This document shows positions 14,101 through 25,300 of a DNA stretch of 64,000 bases, piece by piece. The DNA comes from Chondrilla cf. caribensis. Lineage: Eukaryota; Porifera; Demospongiae; Chondrillida; Chondrillidae. Position 1 is the stretch's first letter, and the number at the start of each line of letters is the position of its first letter. The notes under the pieces were generated by a model. The model was not told the DNA's origin and did not search any database. It worked only from the letters and a program-made list of their open reading frames with translations. The translations under genes were made by a program, and so were the position numbers. The stretch covers positions 2,253,820 through 2,317,819 of the forward strand of contig OZ026568.1 in NCBI GenBank assembly GCA_964020155.1, in the 5' to 3' direction.

Positions 14101-17100
14101 ACTGTTATCGTAACAATTAGCTCTTGTCACTTTATTGTCTGGCTTCAATGGCTAGTATCTTCAGTATACATTCATAGCGCTAATAAACCTCTTTCTATTT
14201 CTACGAATGGCAAACTGTGCAATTCTTGCCCACTGGATCGCAGCTCCAGCTTCTTTAGCGTTCTTAAAACGACCGACCTATCAGCACTAAAAGGAAAAGC
14301 TAACAAAGAGAACGTTCCTCCTGAGAAAAGGTTCAAATTCTTCTTTGATGGTGAGAAGCTCGAGAAGTTCGCAGGTCTCTTTGCCTGAATTAATTCAAGT
14401 GAGAAGGCAGGACGGCAAGGAATACCCCCGCGTACGATCCATTAACTACTTCTTGGCCTTCAGCGCCACATACGACTCACCGGGCCGGCCGGATAAAGCA
14501 ATCAATCTTTTCGGCGACCCTGAATTTTCAATATTAAGAAAGCTGGAGAAGCTGCCGCATCAATCCCGTTGGGAAGAATTGCAAAGTTTGCCATACGAAT
14601 AAGCGCCTACAACAAGCAAGTTATTATCCATCATACTAAAGGCCCATATAGTAGGCATATACGTAGTATGACATGATTCCAAAAGTATGTATATTTGAAT
14701 TTAAAGAGTGAGAAAGCATCTAAAATGCGTCATAAAAGTAGAATACACATTACAATAAGCACACATAATATATATGCACATAACTATTGAGGGATATCAA
14801 AATTGCAAATTTGACAAATACATAATGATAGTTTGCCTAACATTAAAGACCTACTAGGACTTGAAGGAATTGAACACCACATGTGCTGCACATCCACATT
14901 AACATGGGTTCAGTTCATTGAGAGGCAAAATGAGCAGCAGCAGGGTGGACACATATATGTAGAAATGTACATAGGTAGATACGTACCATCAAAGAAATCA
15001 ACATAGTGTATCATGATTGTACAGAGCATTCTCTCTGCAGAAAACTGCATATCCCATTTTTGCAAATCATTCCACCTTCGAGGAAAATGAAGTTTCACAC
15101 TGAACTAAGATGTAAAAAAATAGAAAAGAACACATCCATCAAATCTTAGTCTGTAAATATGTATACACATTCAAGACACATTTATATGCAGAAGAGTTAG
15201 AATACAGTGCACATGATCTTTGAATATGTACATACATACCTGCAAACTATGTCCCTCAGCAGCTCGGGGATATGGCATACTTGTCGTAAAACGAGGGGAA
15301 TTGATAAATCCTTTAATTACAGACGTGTAACCGTCTTCGTGTGTTATCCAGGGCTGATTCACTACAACACGGGAATCCTCTCCAGCGACCAGTTTCAACT
15401 CAGACATACTCTTAAAATGTGTAAAAAGTAAACAATATTATCACTCCACAACTACAAGAAGCCACATCAAATCACTTACTGTGCCTTCTTTGAATGTGAC
15501 GTTCAGCTCTGCACCTCGTGGAGCAGATAGGACGACATCGAGATTCGTATAAATCCTTCTCTGGCCAATGGTAGGCAAGACTGTAACTGGTTCTTCAGTA
15601 TAATCATGGGGAACAAACAGTCTCTGAAGGTGGAATCTGGCAGAAGAAAATACGTAGTAAATACAGTGAATACTTGTTAATGCCCTACAATATTTTTTCA
15701 AAGAATATGGTGGATTAACGAGTTTGGTGGATTAACTGGATATTCATTGGTACATGTATCCTGGTTGAAGGTAACATCGAAGGAACCGACTTAAGTACAT
15801 TTACCATGTACTAGCTCAGAATGGATGAAGTTGATACACTCTTCGACAAATCCTGATTAATTTGATACACTTCTTGACAAAATGTAATTAGTTCTGAGTT
15901 GCCAGGATACATAATAGATAAATCCCTCCTTGGGTTGGTACATGGGAAATTGTACTCATTGCAAAGACTAATTGACCGAGGGCGCAGCCCGAGGTCAATC
16001 AGTCTTTGCAATGAGTACATTTCCCATGTACCAACCCAAGGAGGGATTTATCTACTACTTGTACATCATATTGGTACTGGGAAATAGTGGCGGATTTAAA
16101 GGTTTGGCGGATAAAGCGGTGGTGGATTAACAAGAATTCACTCTACTGTACATATCAACATACAGTTGATAGTGATAATTGAGGCTTCGTTTACACGGAG
16201 GCGTTTCCAGAAAAAAACGGTATTTTTCTGCTTCGTTTCGATCTTCCGTTTATACAACAACAAAAACGTGGCTGGAAACGAAGTCTTTCCTAAACGATCG
16301 TCAAAGTGGAGAGCTGCGAAAACGTATTCTAGATCTTCGCGTGTAAACATGGGAAACGAATACTGGTGACGTAGTTGGCATGAGTATCATGTGATAAAAA
16401 TGGAGACCCGCGTGGTGGCGTTGATGACGATACTTTTGCAGTTAATATCGGTATTTCAGCTCAATTGTCTACTATTAAACGTATTGGAAGCAATTCATTA
16501 TAGGAACAAGAAGACCATGCTACAATTAACGTATACTCCCATTCAAGTACGAAAATCGAAGTTCGGGAAGCAACGAAGAAGACGGAGAAGATTTTGGATA
16601 AGACCGGGAAGAACATGTGCGTGGTGGAATAACTTTTTGTCTGATGCTGTGCTTCCAGAAGAATGGAAGGAAAATTTTAGGATGACTAAAACCAGCTTTT
16701 ATACACTATGTGATGAATTGCGACCCTTCATTCAACGACAGACTACCATAATGCGTTTGCCTGTGGATGTTGAAAAGCAAGTTGCCTTAACTTTATATTA
16801 TTTATCGGATGAGGGGCGTTTGAGGAAGACAGCAAATGCTTTTGGGCTATCGAGATCCTGTGTCTCAATTGTCATAAGAAGAGTAACACGTGCAGTTGCT
16901 ATGCATTTGGGACCAATATACATACAGGTTCCTGTAACTGAAGAAGCTGTAAATGAGAAAGTGGTCAAGTTCTTCCGTACTTTCGCAGTACCACAATGCA
17001 TTGGTGCAATTGATGGAACACACATAGATATCAAACAGCCTTCAAGCAATCCAACGGACTACATGAATAGAAAGAGTCGATTTTCTTTGAACGTTCAAGC

Positions 17101-20100
17101 ATGTTGTGATTACCAATATCATTTTATGGATGTAGTTGTGAAATGGCCTGGAAGCGTTCATGACGCTAGAATGTTTGCAAATTCAGCATTAAACCACATG
17201 TTGAAAAGTGGTGAAATACCTCCGTGTCCGAGACGTATAATGGAGGATGAAGGAGCCATCCCTGTGTTTCTGTTAGGCGACCCAGCATATCCTTTGATGC
17301 CGTATCTGATAAAGGAATATGCGAATGGAGGGGCTACTCGCCAAGAACAGTACTTTGGATACAAGATATGTAGTGCAAGAAACGTGATTGAATGTGCCTT
17401 TGGACGCTTAAAAGCTAGATTTGCAGCACTTAGAAGAGCAATGGATATAAATTTGGATGACTTGCCATATGTTATATATGCTTGCTTTGTGCTTCATAAT
17501 TTCTGTGAGATTCACCATGAATCTGTTAGTGAGGAAAAAGTGAGAATGGCAATGGATTACGATAGACATTTCCAGCCCGGAAATATTCGTAATGGATACA
17601 TGAGCAACTGCAATGAAAGTGAAGGGAAAAGAGTGAGGAGAGTTCTGACGAAGTTCTTTGATCCATAATTGCTTCACAATGTCATATACATATTGATTAC
17701 AATCATCTCTTATTATAATTATTATATATAAGCACTGTATAATGATTTAAATCATCATTAAATGATTCAAATTGTAATTTGATTGTATAATCATGTACAC
17801 TTAAAATTGTTACAAACTGTCAGTGAGTATTATTTTAAACAATAAGAACTCAATAGTGCATACAACAATGTCTATAACTGCAGCCTTCGTTTGTTTAATA
17901 AAGTGAGCGGTTTTGCTGTGGTGCAGGAACAAATGATGGATCACTGTTTGGCGGAGTACAACTGTGAGTGGCATCACTGTAATGATGTGCATTGAACATA
18001 GCAGGTTGTGGGTATGTAGGATACATTCCCGGCTGTGGAACCAAAATGTTTCGTAGTAGTGAAAATCCCTCAGTGATAGAGTTGGTAAGTTTCTCGAGAT
18101 TTGATGACAAACTGGCCATATTATCATTATGCTTTTGTTCCATCCTATCCATCTGTTCTACACACTTCTTCTTCATTTCCAATTCTTCTTTTGCACAGTG
18201 TAGTAATTGAGCATCTACAGGAAGTTTCCTCTTCATTTTTTCCTGCTTGTAATTAGTCAGTTTGCGATCAAGGAGCTCTCGTCTCTGTTGTACTGGTTCT
18301 GGAGTTGATAGGTTGTCACTGGATGTTGTATTATCAGGTTGACGTTGCTCTCCATCATTTTCAGCTTCAGAATCGCTACATACATGTTCATTGCTCAGTG
18401 GATCCGATGTAGAGGATGATGATGATGATGGTGATTGGACAAAACTAGATATATCTGTGCTCTCTACACCACCATCAATCTGGTTTGTGGCAGGAGAACC
18501 ACCCCAAACTTTCTCACAAAGCTCATAATACAACAAGACTACCCTTCCATGTCCACTTCTTCTACCAGAGTCTACAGCTTGCCTAAACTTCAATCTGATG
18601 GATTTCAACTTCGTGGACAAAATTTGCTTTGTTATCTCGTCTTTTGTATGAGGATAATCCTTGTCGATTTGTTGTTGGGCTTCTTCTGGAGTAGATGGTA
18701 AAGCTGCTTTCATCAGTACCAAGATATCGTCATATTTTGCCTTCACCGATTCCCAATCTACATTTTCAGATATTTTCTGGACTTTATACTCGTGGGTGAC
18801 GTTCAAAAGAAGCTCGGCTTCGTCATCCGTCCATTGAAACTCTTTTTTACCAGAGGTCTTCGGCATTTTATCGCGCACGCTCAACGAAGGTCACGTGTGC
18901 ATCATACTCCACTTTCCCGCGCATTGTCTGCGTTATACTCAGCGTTTTCACGTAAAACATATTTCGTTTAAGTGTAAACGTACTCAAAACGATTCGAAAA
19001 CGATTCGGCCGCACATACCAAACGTCGTCGTGTAAACGAAGCCTGAATCATAGCGAACATGTTGTGGTATGGGAAAGCAAAATATGTACATTAGGAATAT
19101 ATGCAGCAAAGTTGGTTGTAATTAGTAGATAACTAATAGGCCATTGCATAAACATACATACATAAGCTAATGCTACTATGCTCCGGTACATAACCCAAAA
19201 ATTAACACATACATACATATGTACTGTACATATTAGTATATACTGTACTATGTTTATGTTATTATGCTTATGTACATACATACACATGCATACCGTTGTC
19301 GATGAACCCATGGACCATAGTTGACTTTAGTACCAGTTCCAACTTCTATATTGAAAAGAAACCTTGGGCCCAACATTTCAAATTCATCGCTGTCCATGAC
19401 TCCTTTAAGAGGTGAAAGGTACACACCGTGGATGTTCAGTCACCAAGGAACACCCCACTAAGACTAACCAGGGACATCAATGGAGTAAGTAAACGTTGCT
19501 TTACTTGACTCAGCAAAGAGAAGACCTTTGGCGTCAGAAACAGGTGGTCTGAAAGAAGCACAAAACAGTAACACAAAGGACAGACTGACTGACAATTTGT
19601 GACAATATTCAAAAACTTACTCTTCAACAGTGCTGTTATAACCGGCACTCTTTTGTATGTATGCATTCACATCAATTGTTTCAAATACAGTTGTATTCAA
19701 CCTCTCATCTAACTGATTGTAAGGCTAATTGGATAGAGATGAAATTGAACAATAGTAAAACCAATCAGCTGTAACCTACACTACACATATATACATATGT
19801 ACATGTATTGTATGAATACATACACACAATTCTTCAGATTATACATCATAGTATATGATATAGGAAGTAATTTGTTACCATGGTGACATCCTATAAAATA
19901 CTGATGATAACAATTATACGATATAAAATAGCACTGTTGCCTCTACTGGTTGCACAAATATTGAGGATTGCTACTAAATCCTGCGGAAAAACCAGAAACC
20001 TACCATTTATCTAACATTAGCCCACAAGTTCCCTTTCTACACGCTCATCTAACAAGTGATCCAAGATTTAGTTATGTCCCTTCCACACGGTATGTGCAGC

Positions 20101-22198
20101 TAATACAGTCACACTTTCAATTAATTACCGAGGGCGTTAGCCCGAGGTGATTGATTGAAAGTGTGACTGTATAGCTGCACATCCCGTGTGGAAGGGACAT
20201 AACTAGCTTGTGTCATGGGATGGCACTATTGTTACTGCTCCATTGTTTGCTGTTGATGATGTTGGTGGTGACAGGAAATTGGTTTCATCAGTCAATGGAA
20301 AGGGTGACACATAGTTAATGACTTGATTGCAAGTGTGCTGTATTGGTAACGCCAAGTGTGCTGTAGAGGTTTTATGAACCACTATTTTACTTTGATCTAC
20401 CTGCCTACCATGACACAACATGCAATGTATCCACTAGTGACTTACAGCAGTGATGGTGTGGGTGGCTATAGCCTCCTCGAAGAGCACCACAAGAGAATGA
20501 GGAACATTGCTATTTCCGAAAGTCAGTGATCCCTGTAAAATGACCAGTTGGGAGTGAGAGCGAAACTTGATGTACTTATCTGGTGAGATTAGTGGAGAAA
20601 TCCTAGTCTCCTAGTGTACCTTTGCACAAACATGTGCTACCAAACTGGCTCTGACTTGTGAAGGACTTTTTTATGAATACGAATTTGCAGACAGAACAGG
20701 ATTTAAAGAAATTTATTTACAAACCTTCCTCCATTGTAAGTCAGAATGTCACCTTATTTTGCAATCCAAGTTAACTGACATACATTATATCCGTGCATGC
20801 AACTGGATAGCACTAAGTAAAATACCATCATCTACGAATGTACTCATACCCTAACATAGAGTATGCTATTCATAATATTATATGTACGTATATGGACACA
20901 ATTCACGGAAATACAATATAACTTCCCTCTACAACATCTATATAGAGGAATTAAAACAAGGACGGTACACATATCCAACTCTTACGACCATTCTCACCTT
21001 TGTGAACAGAAACTGCAATACCGGTACGTAGTCATACCAGACAACACCAGACCTAGGTTGAAAAGGGAGACACTAACAACGTGGCATAGCACATGATTCT
21101 TTAGAGACATTTGTACTTTTGTTCTGTATTTGTTTCTTCTTCTTCTTCGGAAGGAGAAGTATATGTACCATTGAACTTCTTCTCTAGTACATTATACGCC
21201 TCATCTCTGTGTAAACCAAACATAATATACAGCGATATGACAACAGGTGTAAACCCGCTACAATCACAAATGTAGCTGATTGTGTGCACACTGTACACAT
21301 AATATTATACCTACACGCATACCTGTTGTACCAATGATAATGGAATCCATTTAGCTTCACAGTGAATAAATTTGATTTCACTACATTTCCAGGTTCTAAC
21401 AAGATTAATATGTACACACAAGCAAGGCATTCATTCAAAGTCAGACTATAAAACAACAAAAAATTATACCGTACACACTCACTTGATGGGTCAGGGTATG
21501 CACGTGGTTTTATCCACCATGGAATGGATATGTATCCATCTAAGGCCCTGGTGGTTACAATAGAAAAGTGAAAAGTTTACAAATAGCAATAAAGAGCCCA
21601 CCTATAGAAGCATGTACATGTTGTACCTGAAGGAATTGTCTTCATCTGCATATACAATGTTCTTAAAGAAGGCACAACCTGCTAAAGGACACAGCTTCAA
21701 CGAGCCTGAATGAAAAATACATCGTTCCATATAGTAGCTGTACGTATTTGTTCACCATGTAGAACAATAAATAGCAATAGAATTATATAACATTGGGGGA
21801 TGCAGATTTACTGTAACGTCAAAATCAGTTCTTTGCTGTTGTGTGCTTGTGATACCTTATAAACACTTATGATGGTAAGGGGGCTATAACATAATATATA
21901 AACTCCTAAGAGTCTTCCACTGTGTTTCAACATATGTACACATATACATCAGAGAGCATTAAAATCAAGTGAAGACACTTATACATCTATGGTAATCAGC
22001 GAAGTAAATGAGCTAACCTATAGAAATGTAGGCATTTTTGTAGACCAATCGGATAAACACTGTCAGTAAAATTCCTTGGATTTTGGGCCATAAGATGACA
22101 CAAAAGAGAGTCCAAATTAAAGAGAAAATGACGGTCGCAGCCAATAGACCGTTGTCCCCTTTGGACTCCACAAAGTTATCAGAGGTATTGAACTCCAT
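1..22198 (-). CDS. BLTP1: BLTP1 (KIAA1109/Tweek) bridge-like lipid transfer protein, N-terminal ~3/4, multi-exon, C-terminus off the window
   Basis: Giant rod protein that in other animals is anchored in the ER and moves lipids through a hydrophobic groove at membrane contact sites. Exon 1 (22018-22198) encodes a short lumenal stretch and one membrane segment near residues 20-45. Exons read from splice sites, 5' to 3': 22018-22198, 21627-21705, 21483-21547, 21323-21395, 21117-21206, 20446-20532, 19621-19724, 19469-19548, 19294-19402, 15480-15636, 15240-15410, 14987-15099, 13753-13922, 13595-13692, 12704-13099, 12423-12632, 12207-12346, 11975-12139, 10632-10835, 9391-10355, 7683-8565, 5443-6721, 5302-5377, 4756-4986, 4536-4677, 3068-3256, 2776-2937, 2215-2305, 1960-2111, 1776-1881, 701-774, 471-639, 1-149. 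Family landmarks seen: YGPW near 19320, [13 protein letters not shown] then a CGC-GC cluster near 10040-10130, and [19 protein letters not shown] near 720-770. At least one exon near 13100-13300, perhaps one near 3880-3910 and one near 20600-21100, are unresolved. The start is the only ATG before the membrane segment. Confidence 0.95.
278..456. mobile_element. MITE, CAGTGGAACC family, in a BLTP1 intron
   Basis: TA-flanked inverted ends: TACAGTGGAACCCCTCTATTA at the left and its complement (...TAATAGAGAGGTTCCACTGTA) at the right, about 179 bp apart. The TA target and this end sequence fit Tc1/mariner-derived MITEs. Related copies lie at 52019-52317, 53313-53521 and 54125-54292. No coding capacity. 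Confidence 0.75.
894..1210. mobile_element. MITE with TATAACTGGAAATATTGGC ends, copy 1
   Basis: Inverted ends read TATAACTGGAAATATTGGC and, complemented, TATAACCAGAAATATTGGC, inside TA-rich flanks. A second copy is at 54726-54987. An '[10 protein letters not shown]' reading frame starts at 1052 inside the element and runs into the right end; it may be the remains of a transposase 5' end. Lies in the BLTP1 intron between exons 701-774 and 1776-1881. Confidence 0.7.
2437..2660. repeat. 35-bp minisatellite, ~6 copies, in a BLTP1 intron
   Basis: The unit begins CACCACCAACCCACAMCACA and continues with TGTACATCCCATGGT; starts at about 2437, 2472, 2507, 2542, 2577 and 2612. The open frames across it simply follow the repeat and are not genes. 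Confidence 0.9.
3585..3789. mobile_element. Short TIR element with AGTGCTGGGA ends
   Basis: AGTGCTGGGA at 3585-3594 is matched by TCCCAGCACT at 3780-3789. The interior is non-coding. No convincing target duplication, so the superfamily is open (the ends recall hAT-type MITEs). Lies in a BLTP1 intron. Confidence 0.5.
4071..4510. mobile_element. TA-flanked TIR element rich in GGTAACGG/CCGTTAACC words
   Basis: Ends CGGTTCAAAAAAAAC and its complement are flanked by TA (4069-4070, 4511-4512). Inside each end are stacked, mutually inverted GTTAACGGTTAT/ATCCGTTAACCG words, so each end could fold on itself. The middle is non-coding. The design resembles 30280-30785. Confidence 0.7.
5063..5134. repeat. 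(AC)n microsatellite
   Basis: About 70 bp of uninterrupted CA dinucleotides in a BLTP1 intron. Confidence 0.97.
7171..7381. mobile_element. MITE with TACTGTATAG ends
   Basis: The left end TACTGTATAGCGGGAAATTT is mirrored by a right end whose complement reads TACTGTATAGTGAGAAACTT, about 210 bp apart. A diverged relative ends near 46672 (TTTCCCGCTAAACAGTA). Lies in the BLTP1 intron between 5443-6721 and 7683-8565. Confidence 0.65.
10960..11275 (-). repeat. Interspersed hairpin repeat, copy A
   Basis: On the minus strand it starts with a hairpin, CAAGTAATTCGAGT ... ACTCAAATCACTTGG, around a core GGGGCTGCGCACCCC, followed by about 200 bp shared with 36043-36290 and 50004-50270 (a GCTGARGATATTACRTNCAGC stretch, then TTGGAAATTG). 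No coding frame. Inserted in a BLTP1 intron. Confidence 0.6.
14190..14602 (+). other. Coding-like block of unknown origin inside a BLTP1 intron
   Basis: Base composition changes here: richer in GC and CpG than the intron around it. One frame reads about 55 residues through [20 protein letters not shown] to a stop near 14387. A second frame continues for 85 residues to 14602 with [20 protein letters not shown]. It could be a frameshifted fragment of a captured gene or transposon ORF. I recognise no domain. Confidence 0.3.
15915..16054. repeat. Near-perfect 140-bp palindrome with CCGAGGGCGCAGCCCGAGG core
   Basis: Arms of about 60 bp (TAGATAAATCCCTCC... and its complement) flank a core CCGAGGGCGCAGCCCGAGG. 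Its arms differ entirely from those of the palindrome at 20069-20205, but the core is nearly the same. Lies just outside the left end of the Harbinger element. Confidence 0.9.
16400..17668 (+). CDS. Harbinger (HARBI1-like) DDE transposase
   Basis: Nuclease of the element, expected to cut at the TIRs together with the Myb-like partner. An intact frame of about 422 codons from the first ATG. DDE triad in family context: [10 protein letters not shown] near 17003 (first D), [11 protein letters not shown] near 17277 (second D), [11 protein letters not shown] near 17380 (E). The N-terminal part has a basic [16 protein letters not shown] patch and a helix-turn-helix-like segment ([20 protein letters not shown]). 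No internal stop or frameshift, so it may be recently active. Confidence 0.93.
   Translation: METRVVALMTILLQLISVFQLNCLLLNVLEAIHYRNKKTMLQLTYTPIQVRKSKFGKQRRRRRRFWIRPGRTCAWWNNFLSDAVLPEEWKENFRMTKTSFYTLCDELRPFIQRQTTIMRLPVDVEKQVALTLYYLSDEGRLRKTANAFGLSRSCVSIVIRRVTRAVAMHLGPIYIQVPVTEEAVNEKVVKFFRTFAVPQCIGAIDGTHIDIKQPSSNPTDYMNRKSRFSLNVQACCDYQYHFMDVVVKWPGSVHDARMFANSALNHMLKSGEIPPCPRRIMEDEGAIPVFLLGDPAYPLMPYLIKEYANGGATRQEQYFGYKICSARNVIECAFGRLKARFAALRRAMDINLDDLPYVIYACFVLHNFCEIHHESVSEEKVRMAMDYDRHFQPGNIRNGYMSNCNESEGKRVRRVLTKFFDP
17895..18866 (-). CDS. Harbinger Myb/SANT-like DNA-binding protein
   Basis: Second gene of the Harbinger element. In this superfamily it helps the transposase enter the nucleus and bind the ends. 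An N-terminal Myb/MADF-like domain ([19 protein letters not shown] ... then [31 protein letters not shown]) spans about residues 10-115. A Ser- and Asp-rich linker follows, then a charged coiled-coil stretch ([20 protein letters not shown]) and a proline-rich tail. I start at the ATG encoding MPKTSGKK (18864-18866); an in-frame ATG six codons upstream gives MSVRDK. The frame is intact. Confidence 0.88.
   Translation of the reverse strand: MPKTSGKKEFQWTDDEAELLLNVTHEYKVQKISENVDWESVKAKYDDILVLMKAALPSTPEEAQQQIDKDYPHTKDEITKQILSTKLKSIRLKFRQAVDSGRRSGHGRVVLLYYELCEKVWGGSPATNQIDGGVESTDISSFVQSPSSSSSSTSDPLSNEHVCSDSEAENDGEQRQPDNTTSSDNLSTPEPVQQRRELLDRKLTNYKQEKMKRKLPVDAQLLHCAKEELEMKKKCVEQMDRMEQKHNDNMASLSSNLEKLTNSITEGFSLLRNILVPQPGMYPTYPQPAMFNAHHYSDATHSCTPPNSDPSFVPAPQQNRSLY
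20069..20205. repeat. Near-perfect palindrome with CCGAGGGCGTTAGCCCGAGG core
   Basis: Arms of about 58 bp (TAGTTATGTCCCTTCC... and its complement) around a core almost identical to the one at 15915-16054. Lies in a BLTP1 intron. Confidence 0.9.
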
Positions 22199-22365
22199 GT
22201 CTAGGAAATTACAGTGTAGCTATCTCTATCAATAGTCATCCTTTGTTCTCCACTTCACAGTAAACTATCACACGGTCGCGAGATGAAAGAACGTCCTCCG
22301 CTCCTCTTCGAGGCCGTGGACCGATTAACTGATCAGCCTGTTCAGCACTTATGTAAACGGAAAAA
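22199..22365. promoter_or_regulatory. Shared divergent promoter of BLTP1 and DENND10
   Basis: Only 167 bp separate the two initiation codons, which point away from each other, so both 5' UTRs and core promoters must lie here or reach into the first introns. The stretch is GC-richer than its surroundings (around 22255-22320) and shows no clear TATA box. The role is inferred from geometry. Confidence 0.55.
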
Positions 22366-25300
22366 ATGGCTACCTCAACTGAATTCAAGGGATTGTGCCT
22401 TATGGGTAAGAATATTCCGCGGATAATTCGCATATCTGTCTAATACACTTCTTATGCTGATTTCGTTCGCTCACAGAAAAGGACAAAAATGGAGACGTCT
22501 TGTGGACTTGGTCGTTCCCTACTATTGACAGTACTTTGCGGGAGTTGATAATGAGGAAAAGCACTCTGAGCACTGTGGGCGATGCGGACAGCGAAGTAGA
22601 ACCACTTCAGTTTGTGTTCGGACACTATGACACGTCCTGGTATTATTTGTACAACAGTTCTTTTGAAAGCCATCCTCAGGTGCTTTACTGTAGTAACGCG
22701 TAGTGCGATGCAGACCCTTACACAGGATTTTCCGAAGTAGGCCTAGGGTTACATGTGGCAAATTTGTGGCGTTTGAAACTCTACTTCCAAAGTTCAATAT
22801 GCTAAGGCTGCTATTGTCAACTAATGATAGGTAGTGTATTAGAAGAGGATTAAGTACAATGCTGTCAAAGTGATAGTTTATACATAACCAGTTTGTAAGA
22901 TGAAGGTTGCCTGTACGAAACCTTTCCTCCCAATGTGTATGGGGCTGCCATGTGCACTATGATATCCTACACGTGCATATTTTGTAAGGTGTTATATACT
23001 TATTGGAGATATAACATTTTCAACCAACTGCTCTCCTCATACGTAGGTGGTGGCTTTCTGTGTTGTGATACTGTCAAGTGTAAGTGACCTGTATGTGTCA
23101 TGTGTAAATCAGCGTTGTGGTGTTTGTCTTTGTTTTGAGTGGAATCCTTTTTCGAAGAAGACCTCAGGGATCTAAGCATCCCAGTGACAACAGTGAAGAA
23201 AAATAAGTTCCTAAATGCTCAAGAACACCAAAGGTTTCACTCTGAACAAATGATGGGTCGAATGCAATTCTAAATCCCTATACTCCTAATGAAGTTCTTG
23301 TTAAGTTTTCTTGTTAGATGGATCATAGATGATTACTGTTTGTACATGGAAGCATAGCCTATCAACTTGTATTGTTCATGCAGCCCACTTGATTTGTATC
23401 TTGTGGTATGCGTGAAAAGCTTCATTGAAAAAGTAAAGGAAACAGGTCTCACTGATGTATTATGTGCCCCATATTATGTTGAATGAAACCATTACATCTT
23501 ATGAAGCTACTTGCATGGCTAAAACCGGGGTACACTGTGTTCCCAATTGAAGTGGCAAAGTGTTCATCACTCAAAATCTTGTATCTGAGAAGCGTTATTG
23601 TAGAAGTCCCAGGGTGCTGTATAAAATAGCATGTGCTCAATTTTACTGTACATACGTACATATTTACGTACATCACGTATACAATTGGCCGCATTAGGTA
23701 TGTGATAGTAACAGCATGCTGACACAGTAGTAATGAATTTACAGACTGCAGACTTGATGATGCATGGTGCCAGAGGGTGAAGTTGTTAAATTCATCACAA
23801 GATGTGTGTATTTATGTTATGTTCATGTACGTGCATGTAGGATTTTAATCCGGAAAAGTATGAAGATTGTGCTGGTCATTTGGCATCCGTTTATGTGCAA
23901 AGTGGTGGGTCACCTCCAGACATGTTGGCGCACTACGTGAGCGCTTTCACCAAGGGATGGTGTCCAAAAGGGGATGAGAGATTAAGTCTAACAGATTCAA
24001 CCTACGATAAAAGGAGAGGATATATCCGCTCACCACTGAAAGGTATGACAATGTACCTAACATACTATTCTTGCTTTCTAGCGTCTGTTGGCTGGTCATC
24101 ACTCCCTTTCTCTGCAAATAATACACAACTACCAGAGACAGATATAGAGTAGTACATGTTCAGTTGATATTATTGGTGGTTTAGAGAGTTTGTTGTCAGA
24201 TAGAAGACCAGCTGATTGCTGAAGGGGCATTTCCTGTTAAAAATAAAAATTTATCTTTCTATCTATCTATCTACCACCATGATCACCATGTAATGCAATG
24301 ATGTAAGGAGAGTGGTGCGCATTTTCAATAACAAAAGCAATGTATATTTATTATCTACAGAATTTCAGCAGTGTAAGTAGTATTTCCTACTTTCTGAACT
24401 TCCCACTACATCTGTACATGTACTAGTAAGAGTGGAAAAGTTGCCTCTTCACTCCATACAGTACTTGATACCCATCATTAAATGATATTTCAAAATACTC
24501 TGAATTTGCTTGTGTTTTAGACGTTGTCAAGATGTTTGGGATTGAAAGTATACTCATTTATGTTGCACTTCTCTTGAAGAAAAGAATAGCTGTGTACAGC
24601 CCACAGCTCAAAGTGCTTTTGAAGATTACAAGGTTGGTTTAGGCTTCCCAGTTGTTTACACGTGTCATTATAGTAAACAACTAACACTTGATTGAGGACT
24701 TGAATGCGTGATAAGAGTTGAGTTTCAAGTCTACAGGACATGTGTGTGTATGTGTGTACTGTTGAACTATATACTTTTAAATTTCACTCTTGGGAATGTG
24801 AAAAGTCTTAGTGGTATTGCAGACTTCATTCAGGTAAACAGTACAGTACAGTGCATCCACCTCTGCTATGTACAGGGTGGTAGTGTTTAAATATATACAC
24901 CTTGTGAATATGTACTACAATGGTTGACAGTGCTAGTTGTGTGTGTGTGTGCACGTGTGGGTGTGTGCGTGAGCATGTGCGTGTTCGTGTATGTGTGCAG
25001 TCAGCTGTCTACATACATAATATGATTATATTGTCTACAGACATAATATGATAATATACTGTGTTTGTGATACTGTGTTTATTGCATGTTCCATAATTGT
25101 ATCTTGTTCTTATCGATTAATATGTGGTTGTTTTCCTTTCCAAGAGCACTGCCATTGTTTGTATGGCACAGGCAAAACTGGAACATTCTCTATCCTCATG
25201 TGGAGATGTCAGACGTGGAGACTGAGCCACTCATGAGAAAAACTGGCTATATAATAGGATCAACAGATCCCAACATTGAGTCTCACATGGATGAGTTTTA

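Larger units (their letters stand above)
16183..19043. mobile_element. PIF/Harbinger DNA transposon, apparently complete
   Basis: The TIR GGCTTCGTTTACACG at 16183-16197 is matched by its exact complement at 19029-19043, with a 3-bp target duplication TGA on both sides (16180-16182, 19044-19046). It carries the two genes expected of the superfamily: a DDE transposase on plus and a Myb/SANT-like protein on minus, converging. Both frames are open. It sits in the BLTP1 intron between exons 15480-15636 and 19294-19402. Confidence 0.92.

Noticed and set aside
20863..21096. 77-residue plus-strand frame inside BLTP1
   Set aside because: No splice logic, no known motif, and antisense to the host gene's intron.
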